From assembly GCA_014218235.1 (NCBI GenBank), contig CM024757.1:145031371-145095370 (forward strand): a stretch of 64,000 bases of DNA. Direction: 5' to 3'. The translations under genes were made by a program, and so were the position numbers. A model generated the notes under the pieces. That model made no database searches and was not told the origin of the DNA. It worked only from the letters and a program-made list of their open reading frames with translations. Below, in pieces: positions 31,680 through 41,100 of the stretch (position 1 is its first letter; every line of letters starts with the position of its first letter). This stretch comes from Colocasia esculenta (lineage: Eukaryota > Streptophyta > Magnoliopsida > Alismatales > Araceae).

Positions 31680-32034
31680 AATCGAATAGCGACCGAAATG
31701 ATTCGGTCGCTAAACCCGCATAAAATATTGTGACCGAATGACTGTCGGTCACAATTCGGTCTCTGATCTGAGACTGAATTTGTGTCTGTAATATTTAGTC
31801 ACAAAATTTCACTCCCAAGGCTTCCAGAAGATAGTCTTAGTGACCAAGTTTTCTTCAGTCACTATTCGGTCTCAGATCTGAGACCGAATAGTGACTAAAA
31901 TTTTTTCAGTCACTAAATCTAAAAGTTAGTGATCGATATCTTTTAGTCACTATTCGGTCTCAGATCTGAGACCGAATAGTGACTGAATAATTCGGTCTCA
32001 GATTCCGTCTCTATTGCCGCAATTTCTTGTAGTG
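31680..32034 (-). repeat. Subterminal repeat region of CACTA element D
   Basis: Repeats of ATTCGGTC/GACCGAAT in both orientations. Two identical perfect 40-bp palindromes sit at 31857-31896 and 31945-31984, an imperfect relative lies around 31745-31785, and a small one at 31689-31705. In CACTA elements such subterminal repeats are bound by the tnpA-like protein (known for En/Spm). Confidence 0.9.
32011..32034 (-). other. Right terminal inverted repeat end of CACTA element D
   Basis: Minus-strand CACTACAAGAAATTGCGGC, the canonical CACTA terminus. The next bases outward (ATA, 32035-32037) are within the Copia integrase frame and could be the 3-bp target duplication. Confidence 0.9.
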
Positions 32035-32037
32035 ATA

Positions 32038-33330
32038 TCACATGAACAATTTGTTCAATTAATAAATTTCTTTTATTGAAGACTATATAACCCCTAGGTT
32101 TTGAAGTATAACTAAGGAATATACCTTAATCGGATTTTGCATCTAACTTACTGAGATTTGACTTTCCATTGTTAATGATTTAGCATCTGCATCCAAAATC
32201 TTGAGATGACTGACCTTTGGCTTCTTATTCTTATATAATTCGTAAGTTGCTTTCATCAGATGAGTCTAATCATGACTCTATTTATGATGTAACATTCTGT
32301 GTTGATAGCTTCTACCCAAAACTATGTTGGAAGATTATATTTCGACAATATTGTTCTCATCATGTCCAATAATGTTCTATTCTTTTTTTTTCAGCAACTT
32401 CACTTTGTTGTGGTGTTCTTGGTGCTGAAAATTATGTTCTATTCCTTGATCTTTGCAAAACTAATATATTTATCATTTTGAAATTCTCCTCCATGATCTG
32501 ATCTGAGGGAGATGATACTGAACTTTTGGTCCTTTTGAACCAGCTTACTAAACTTCAGGAATGCATCGAAGGTATCTTCTTTTGATTCTAGGAGTGATAC
32601 CCAGGAAAATCTTGCAAAGTCATCCACCATGATGAATCCCTAGTTTCTACCACCAAAACATTTGTCCTCATTGGTCCAAATAGATCAATGTTCAGTAATT
32701 TGATATGTTTTGAGGTTGTAACTTGAGTCTTATTTTTGAAGGATGTCCTTACTTGTTTTCCTTTCGCACATGGTTCACAAATATTGTTGAATTTTGTGTT
32801 AATTTTGGGGAGTCTTTCTACCAGGTCATGTTTGATTAATTTCTTAATTACATCCATGCTTGCATGACACAACCTTCTATGCTAGAGTTCTGCATCAATA
32901 TTTTTGTTTACCGCCAGACATACATCTTGATCTTTGAGTTCTTTCAAATGCAACACATATAAATTATTTTCTCGAAGGGCTTCAAATATGATTTCTCCAT
33001 ATTTAATTATTGTGAAATTTGACTCTTTAAATTGCGCTTGGTGTCCTCTGTTGCATACTTGACTAATGCTTATCAAGTTATGCTTCAATTCTTTGACACA
33101 AAGAACTTCTTCAATCATATTTTTCTTCTTACTACCTACTATGCCGCATCTAATGACAATGCCCTTTCCATTATCTTCATATGTGACTATGTCTTCTTCT
33201 AATTTAATTAAGTTGAATAAGCTTCGATTGCCTATCATGTGCCTTCAGCACCCATTATCCAGGTACCACTTAGATGACCTAAGACTTGCCTACATGAATA
33301 TCACTGAGATTTAGGTACCCAAATCCTTTT
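32038..33330 (-). pseudogene. Element C protease, pre-integrase and integrase remnants
   Basis: 33238-32882 encodes the protease-region tail (LIKLEEDIVTYEDNGKG, ELKHNLISISQVCNRGHQ). 32872-32588 encodes the pre-integrase segment (ICEPCAKGKQ) and LLNIDLFGPMRT. 32630-32439 has MVDDFARFSWVSLLE and SLRSDHGGEFQND. 32400-32041 encodes further integrase C-terminal pieces (KATYELYKNKKPKVSHL). The order and wording match element E pol but with in-frame stops and shifts, including one near 32600 and several between 32440 and 32300. It is the integrase-side end of C, broken at 32034 by D. Confidence 0.85.
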
Positions 33331-35060
33331 AGGTCCTTTTAGGTTAGTTCCATGATAATCTTTCATGGGAATCCATTTTAAATGTTTTGTTGTGTAGTTT
33401 CTCATAGCGTGTCCTAATTTGATATAGTGTGTACGTAAGATATACCATTTATGTTTCTATTTTTGTCTGGTTGTTTTCTTATGTTCTTGTTAGTATAATT
33501 TCCTTAAAGTATAAATTTTGGTAAAGGATTTTTTTCAGGATAGATTATCTCTTCTTCATTTTCAGGTGGGGTGTATCCTACACCATATTTTTTTTACCAC
33601 TTCTTCTTGCTCCTTTTAATATGAGGGATGAATTTCCATTTGTTAGTTTATCTATAGTACCTCTTAGATAATCATTTTTATTTTTAGGGTCTTTATCTCA
33701 TCCATTAGCTCTTTAGACTTATCATTCTCTAGGATTTCAATTTTATTATTCTTTTCCATTAAATCTTCACATAATAGAATATTTCTGTGTTTTAATTCTT
33801 TAATTTGATTTTCAAATTGTTCTATTTTAGATTTTAAGTCAGAGTTGGTGTTTTCTAAACATGTGAGAATGTTCTTTAATTTTTTTCAACTATTTAGATA
33901 CATTTCTATAATTTTCATATAGCTCATTAAATACTTCTTCCATGTTGTTATCATCTGAATCTGAATATGAATCAAACAAGGTGTCAGAGCTTACCTTATT
34001 ATCGATGTTTGTTATTTAGGCAAGGTTAGCCTTTTCTTCTTCTTGTTCATCTGAGCTAGAGTCTTCAGGTGAGCTTTCCTCATTGCTCCATGCTACTGCC
34101 ATGCCGTTTTTTTGAATTTCTTGTATTTCTTTGAAGGCTCTTTATTCTTGTGCCACTTTTTCCTTAGTTTGGGATAGTCTGCTTTTAGGTGCCCTGGTTG
34201 CTTGCATTCAAAGTATATGGGTTTTGATTTCTTGAAGGGTTTGTTCTTTTTGAAGAACTTTTTACCTGATTGATATTTCTTTTTTGCTATAATGTGTTGT
34301 GACCTTCTTGACAGCAATGCTTCCTCGTCGATGTCAATGTTACTGCTCTCGTTTGCACTTGATTCTTCATAACATGATCCTTCAACTTTTCATGCATTGG
34401 TCATTTTCTTCCGAGAGGATTTTTCACCTAATTTCTTCATATTTATCTCATGAGCCATCAGTGAGCCAATGAGCTTTTCTAGAGACATTGCAAAGAGGTC
34501 ATTTGCTTCCTCAATAGTTGTGACTTTGGGAGTCCATTGACTAGGTAGAGACCAAAGGATTTTTCTTACCATATCACCTGTGTTGTATATTTTTCCAAGT
34601 CTTGCAAGACCATTAGTAATATCAGTGAATTTACTATACATTTGAGTAATGGTCTCACCTGTCTACATTTGAAACTTTTCATATTATGTAACCAAGATAT
34701 CAATCCTAGTGTTTCACTTTATCGGTTCCTTCGTATGTCAGCTTCAACTTGTCCCACTTTTCTTTTGTTGTTTTGCATGTAGAGATCCAGTTGAACTCCT
34801 TCTTAGTCAGGGCACAACATATAATATTCCTTACTTTCGTATTTTGCGATAACATTTTCTTGTTGTTATCTACCCAATTTTCTCTTGAGGATAGTACTAT
34901 TAAATCTCCGTCCTCAATGATGCTCCATAATAGATAGTTGTATCATTGAAGGAAGAACTCCATTCTTGTCTTCTAGTAGTTGTAATCTTCACCATCAAAT
35001 AGGGGTGGCCTATTAAAGGACTGACCTTCGACATAAACTTAAGCTTCCATTGATTTCTGC
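33331..35060 (-). pseudogene. Element C gag remnant
   Basis: 34641-34390 encodes FTDITNGLARLGKIYN, LWSLPSQWTPKVTTIEEAND and SLMAHEINMKKLG, closely matching element E gag. 34317-34093 has a zinc knuckle in the form YFECKQPGHLKADYP, where the first and last Cys positions are altered (F-E-C retained, final Cys replaced by Tyr). 35050-34650 encodes the N-terminal part with a PPLFDGEDYNYWKTRMEFF-like run in broken frames. 34000-33330 is the lysine/asparagine-rich tail. Non-functional. Confidence 0.85.
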
Positions 35061-35101
35061 TCTTAAGATCATTAGATCTTTTGATTTCTTCTAGAGATCT
35101 A

Positions 35102-35113
35102 GCTCTGATACCA
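35102..35113 (-). other. Primer binding site of element C
   Basis: TGGTATCAGAGC on the minus strand, two bases from the LTR end at 35116. Confidence 0.9.
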
Positions 35114-35115
35114 CT

Positions 35116-36295
35116 TGTTTCCTCGTAAGAAAGCCTAGAAGGGGGGTTGAATAAGTTGCTTTAAAAGTTTATGCAGCTCAAAATAAATCTTAAACAAGAT
35201 TGTTAGTGTTAGTTAATAGCGGAAAATACACACACAAACAATCACACACAATGTTATCCTAGTTCAGCACTAAGTCTCTCCTAAGCCCTACATCTAGTCC
35301 CCAAGAACAACTTGAGATTTCACTAACCAAGGGTATAATTCTGTTTAAGGATGCTTACACACTAGCTCAGTTGGTCTTTTCTTCACTACACAAAAGAGGA
35401 TCATACAACAGCCTAACGCCAAGGGTGTTCCCTTCTAGCAAGGGGAACAACGCTTGTACACACAAGCCTACTCTTCCACCAATGAGGACCAACTCAAAAC
35501 ACAAAAGAGTATAAAAGAGTCCTTAGACCAAGCTCAAGATGAAAACTAGCTATGCTTGATTTGAGGTGATGTCCAAGAGGATTCAAGTTTACAAACAGAC
35601 ATACCCTTAGGCATATAACAATTTTCTTCTCAGAAGGGACATAGTTTGAACATAGAGAAAGATAGATGGAGTGCTGGAGGTCACAAACAGTTGCTTTGGT
35701 GATCAATTTCTTCTTTTCTCAAGAGGCGGAAAATGCTTACGTTGAGGCCTCTCAGAAGAGAAATGGATCACACAGTTTTTTATTCTAGAGGAATTCTCTT
35801 ATGTTTAGCAGGCATCATCTTTTGTATACTACGTAAAAGATATATGTTAAGAAATAAGTTTTGTTCTTCGTTAAGATGCGCATGTTTCCAAGGTGATAGC
35901 AATGTCGAACGTATGCTTCATATGAGTACTCGATATCTGAAACATTTAATCAACTGAGGGAGGCGTTAGGTAAGAGAGATCATACGTCAGTCAACACTCA
36001 TACCTCTTCTACAGAAGCCCACATTTCCAGCTGACAACCTACTATTGTAGGTAATTACTTTTCTGTTTGCTACGAAAAGAAAGGTCTTTCAAGAACATGC
36101 ACAAGGTGAGAACGTATGCTTAAGTCTAAGAAGTATTACATGTTGCATTTAATGTCTGACATACGCATGAGATATTAAGTACATGTAGAAAGATTTGAAT
36201 GCAAATTTACGTGCAAAAATATTTTGTTGGATAATCGATGCAGCTCTGAATATAAATGAATTTTATCTGAAATCAGATTTTAGTAGTTTCTAACA
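35116..36295 (-). repeat. 5' LTR of element C
   Basis: 1180 bp. On the minus strand it starts TGTTAGAAACTAC (36295) and ends GGAAACA (35116). It shares the CCCTTC...AAGGGGAA hairpin (about 35428) and the ATCCTAGTTC...CTACATCTAGTCC block with LTRs A, B and E, in more diverged form. It abuts the start of Gypsy LTR F. Confidence 0.85.
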
Positions 36296-36670
36296 TCTCG
36301 TTATCTGGTTGGCCACCCTCTGTAGAAGGTAGTGACGAGTCAGGCTATTGTCTTCTGAACGCGATGACATGGCTATCGCGTTCTGGTTAAGAACGCGATA
36401 GCTTCATCGTCGCATTCACCTTCTAACAGTTCTGATCGCAACATGCCTGTTTTGTCGTCTTACTGTTGGGATAGTTGGGACACGTGGCGAGGCAGATGCA
36501 ACCTGAAGGTAACATGCCAGTCATCGCATTCAGGGTAGTAGGCCTACAAGGGTGACACATGGCGGGTCCAATTGTCAGGTCGGACCAAGACTGTGGGGTC
36601 ATGACATGATGGCCGTTGTGTTCTTAGATGAACACGACCATGTGGCTGTCACGTTCTGAGATTCGAGGCC

Positions 36671-36677
36671 TATATAT
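36671..36677 (+). promoter_or_regulatory. TATA box of the 5' LTR of F
   Basis: TATATAT within GAGGCCTATATATGCAA, followed by a conserved GCCAACAGATCTC and a pyrimidine-rich stretch. The same arrangement occurs in the 3' LTR fragment at 52087-52093. Confidence 0.7.
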
Positions 36678-37815
36678 GCAAAGCCAACAGATCTCCCTTC
36701 CACCTTTCTCCTTTCTTCTTCATCCCCTCTCCTTTCCTTATTTTCTGTCCGAGCTCGGCTGTGGAGGTGTTCTTGGTGGTGTGGGCATGGCGGCTTCCTC
36801 TTTGACATATGCCATGTTCTCTGACATGTAGGAGGCTGTACGTTGCTCATAGACGGCGTGAGAGTGGAGCTTGGAGCGAGGAGGAGACAGTCATGCACAC
36901 GAAGACCACGAGATGGACCCTCAACTTTCCCTCTAGTTCCAGCATTCTAGGACCTCCTTCCCCTTCTCCAAACCTTGTAGAATCCATGCTAGGTTGTGAA
37001 TGCATCTTTGGGGTTGGGTGTTTGAGGGTTTTGATGTTATGCATGTGAGGTTTCATGAGTGTAAATCCTTCATCCTGGCATGCATGGGTGTGAATGAGGG
37101 TGGTTTGTAATCCTACCAAGTGTATTGATCGTCCTCCACACTCCCCTCCCCTTGTGCACATCAGATTTGCTGTTTTGGGGTGTTTTTGGAGGTCTCAGGT
37201 GAGCACCTAGGTCTTTCTCAGTGGTCGCGAACCAGAACACGACGCAACCCCCGTCGCCTTCTGATCTGGTAGCGACACCCTCTCTGTTGCATTCTGGTTG
37301 CGACAAGGGGTGTGTCACCTTCTGACCTAGGTCGCAACAAGTAGGGTGTCGCATTCTGGTTGCGACCACCACTGCATCGCCTCTTATGATAAAGCACTAG
37401 TGACCCTATCGCCTTCTTAGATAGAGAGTGACTAGCGACCTATTCAGAGCCCGTTCCGCTATGTCTCTATTTTCTTGGCACCTGTGATGTTCCTAGCATG
37501 GTCCTACTCTAGTCGTTCTCCTGGTTCTTGGCACTAGAGGGCTTGTCTCGTTAGAGGTTGATACCATTACCTGGGACCCCCTGTCCCCGCACGCCGGTTA
37601 AGGGAGTTCTCCAGGCGGCGGGTGTGCTGGAGTCACGGACTCTGGTAGCTAAGGGGAAAATGGTGGGGATAGCGCTGTAGAGTCGTTTGCAGAGCTCTCT
37701 TGGTTGGTTTGGGACGTTGAGGTGTTTGGTTGTTCTTCTGGTGCAGATCAACTAGTCCTTCTCACATCCTCACTTTACATGGTTCCGGCACCATCTAGAG
37801 AGGCCAGGTGTGGGA

Positions 37816-37837
37816 CCATAGTCTGGCCAGACTATGG
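37816..37837 (+). repeat. 22-bp perfect palindrome in LTR F
   Basis: CCATAGTCTGG followed by its exact reverse complement, with no spacer. It lies in the downstream part of the LTR. Confidence 0.9.
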
Positions 37838-38337
37838 AAGTAGTGTGGTTACTTTTAGTTCCATGGTCTCACTTCGACAAGAGGTGGCAGACATGGACTG
37901 GTGGTCGACGGTAAGGCACATGGCGCTCCAGACCGGTTGACTAATGGTAGTCATTCTCCGTGGCTAGTGCCTTTGTCTAGACAGTTTACTCTGTCTATGT
38001 TTGCAATCTTGGGGTTCATCCCCATGAGGTGGTTGCACGAGTTTCCATTCCCGACGTGTTTTGACTGATGGCCGTGTAGTTTACTTTCTGCTTCCGCACT
38101 TACTCTATTAGTAGAACATATTATCTTGCTTACTTTCCTTTAAAACATATATATATCATGCTAGTTAGAACCAGTGGGAGATTGGTAGTCCCTACTAGGA
38201 TTCTTTGTGAAGCTCATTACCTCCCTTTTAGGTGAGACTTCACATCAACAACTTTCGTGACGTGCAGAGGAGATAGGGCCGTAGTAGACAACATCTTCCT
38301 TGAGCAATGTTCTCCTTTGTGCTTCTTGGTTCTTTAC

Positions 38338-41100
38338 TGTAACCACTCGACCTCCTGGACCCCAGCCAGGGACCCTGAAGGTCGCGCCGCCACCCACGGA
38401 TCCGAAGACCCGGAAGGGTTAGAATTTAGTCCAGTGAGATAAACAATGAATTCAAATAACTATAACAAAAAAGTTTGTACATTAATAAGGAAATTATGTA
38501 CAACATGTCCCAAATAAAAGTACAAGTACAGAAAGAAAGGTGTAGTCCTTAAGAGGCATACCCCGAGGATTTGCAAAAAGGACACTCTCAACTCACGGTA
38601 TAAAGAGCACTCACACTCACAACTCACATTGCTGGCAACGCTCGGAGAGCAAGATGCCACCACGACCATCCGACAACGAACTCCTACGACAGTGAGTCCC
38701 TACCTGAAGAGAGTAGGGGGGTGAGCCTCGCGAACAAGGCTCAGTAGGGATTACCAGTCCCTTACCAGCCAGACAACAAGAACTCCAACAAGCGGAAGTA
38801 AAACTACTCTACAAAGCAGTAAAGCGAGAAGCACCTACTGCAGAGAGCTACAAAGCAACGGAAACAGAGTAAATGCCTCGACCACAACCTGGGTCAGGCC
38901 AAAGATGACTCCCGCAGAACCAGCGGAGTCAAGCACATGCGGAAGCAAACCATCAGCACACACCCGTAGAGACAAAGAAGCTCACGGAACACCGGAGCAA
39001 CCACGAGAGACCAGAGTCTCAAGACAAGCACCAACATCCCAGACCTCCACAAGGTCAGGCAGGAACAACCAGGTGTCACCACGAGAGACACCGAGCAACC
39101 ACGTGGGAAGCACCGTCTCACCACAGGCACGGCCACCTCAGACCTCCACCAGGTCGAGGATCCACAAGCAGAACCAACCTGCACCTCGGACACTCCATGA
39201 GGTCAGGGAACTACACACTCCGGTGCCACCACTGACGACACCAAGGAATGGGTTACTGAAACCACAGTCGGGTGCCTACCCAAGGCACCCAGAGAGAACC
39301 CGCAAAACAGAAACCACTAAACACGGCCCACAAGGCTAACCGACAAGCCCAAGAAAGTGAGACACGGCTAGGCTACAACCACCGTGTAAACTAGGGCAAT
39401 GAGAACACAAGCTCGGAAACAACGTAGGAAGCACGTCACAACAAGAACAACCAAGTCACCGCCACAAGTGCCTTAGTCCAGGTCCCCCCACCCGTCGGAG
39501 TGAGACGCGTAGACTAAGCAACCACAACCATAACCATCGCAGTTCGGCTGAACTGCGGCCCCACGCCTGACCTCCCTACGTGGCTTTGGAACCAACACAG
39601 AGTGAGGCAGTGAGAAGGACTAGCTGGTCCGCACCAGACGAGCGCCTGAACCACCTCGGAGACCTAGACTAGCTAAGAGAGCTCTACAAACGACTCTACG
39701 TCGCTGCCCCCACCGTTTTCCCCTTCTGCTCCAAGTCCGAGACTTGAGCACGCCCTCCGCCTAGAGAACTCCCTCTAACAGACGTGTGGGGTTGGGGGTC
39801 CCAGGCAACGGTAACAACCTATCTCACGTACAAGCCCTCAAGTGCCTAGCAAAGAGAACTGGCGTAGCAACCACCACAGAAACAGCACAGCTGGCTTGTA
39901 ACTAAGACAAGCCCAGCTAGCACAGGCACGCACGGCACCCCTTCCGAGAATAACCTCCAGAAGGCCGTCGGCCAATGCCGTCACACATGGCACGGCTCGA
40001 GAAATCAGAACACCACCAAATAGCACAGAAACCATCGCTCTTCTAATAATCGATCACTGACCAGACCATTGATTATTAGACAGACATGAGCCTCCTAGCG
40101 ACACTGCTAGCACACGGCCACCAAGGTGTCACCTTCGGTCAGTGAACGCAGGGAGGCAACCTGCCACTTTCCCACCAGAAGGTCCTAAGGGCACACCCTG
40201 CCCTGGGGCACACGCCGACACGCCAACTGGGCCACAAAACACCCACGACAACATAGGTCCTGTCGCGCCCTCCTAGCCCATCGCGATCACATCGCGACGG
40301 CCAGGGCTACCGCGACAAGTGCCCTGTTGCGACGGGGAAGCGGGTCGCGACAATAGAGCAGTCACGACAGGAAACCAGGTCGTGACACCCTTGTCGCGAC
40401 AGCCAACCACGCCGCGATAGAACCATGTTGCGACTGGAAACCGGGTCACGACATGACCCATATCGTGACGGCTACCCGCGCCATGATAAGGTCATGTCGG
40501 ATCGGGGTGACGCCTTCTCTGATGCCGCGACGCGCTCGGCAGTCACGACATCAGGTGGAAGGTGGACCGCCGGGATGCTACATCCCGGGGTTGCCACAAC
40601 TACACTAATCACACCACGACGGGGAGGGGAGCATGGGAAAGCTTAAAAAGCATGCATTGACAAAGAGGACTCCCAATCCACACCAACAAGAAAGGGCACA
40701 AGAATCCTTACTGGAGAATCCTTACTGGAGAACGAAGAACCAAACCCATGAAGGGCCTTCACGACGCCACGGCCTCCTCCTCCTCGCTCCATACGACATG
40801 CCACCGCTCCGCACGAGCCGTCGCCACTCTGCCAAGCCCGAACCGCCAGAGGAGGAGAGGGGGAACTTCTCCTCCTCGGGAGGAGAAGGAAGGAGAAATG
40901 CTAAAAGAGGGGGAAGGGGCACCGGCCAAGGCTTTTAGCCTTTGCCCCCCAAGACGTGACGGGGCCAGGCGTCGCGTTACCAACCATAATGCGATGACCG
41001 CCCAGACCACGACCAGATCGCGCCCATCCTAGGCATCGCGACAACCAGACATGACAGTCTGTCATGCCTGCCATTCTGACAGGCGTCAGACGACTGAAAA
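38338..41100 (-). repeat. 3' LTR of element G (left copy)
   Basis: Starts TGTAACCACTCGACCTCC and follows 44469-47030 closely, with short insertions and deletions. Similarity fades after GACGACTGAAAAG near 41100, and the expected terminal ...GTTACA is not found, so the inner end is unclear. The 40260-40540 part is dense in GTCGCGAC-type words. Confidence 0.8.

Larger units (their letters stand above)
3728..32034 (-). mobile_element. Element D: En/Spm-type CACTA DNA transposon, left end outside window
   Basis: On the minus strand the element starts with CACTACAAGAAATTGC at 32034, followed by subterminal palindromes, a leader, a TNP2-type transposase gene, a tnpA-like gene and a tandem array. 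It is interrupted by the complete element E (13362-26671). On its right it adjoins Copia element C inside the integrase-to-RT linker, with ATA as the possible 3-bp target duplication. I did not find a matching left TIR; it should lie left of the window beyond the LINE and elements A and B. Linking the 32034 TIR to the transposase across 4 kb of leader is inference, because a smaller CACTA relative could own that TIR. Confidence 0.75.
32035..36295 (-). mobile_element. Element C: 5' portion of a minus-strand Sirevirus-like Copia element, cut by D
   Basis: From right to left: 5' LTR (35116-36295), primer binding site, gag with UBN2-type region and zinc knuckle, protease, pre-integrase and integrase regions. 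The protein then runs through SKPRGYIVFNKR and LIEQIVHV to 32041, where the CACTA end begins. The RT, RNase H and 3' LTR must lie left of the window. All frames contain stops or shifts, so C is old. Confidence 0.9.
36289..38337 (+). repeat. 5' LTR of element F, upstream piece
   Basis: The start resembles the LTR start of element G (TGTAACATCTCG against TCTAACATCTCG here). 36386-36955 aligns with 51811-52387, the 3' LTR fragment. 37540-37700 aligns with the reverse complement of the G LTR around 39730-39850 (CCTGGGACCCC, GGGAGTTCTC, GTAGAGTCGTTTG). Frequent GTCGC/GCGAC words. The ORFs here are not called. Confidence 0.8.

Noticed and set aside
36599..37372. Overlapping ORFs of 60-100 codons in LTR F
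   Set aside because: Both strands are open to a similar degree, the 3' LTR copy does not keep them, and no domain is seen.
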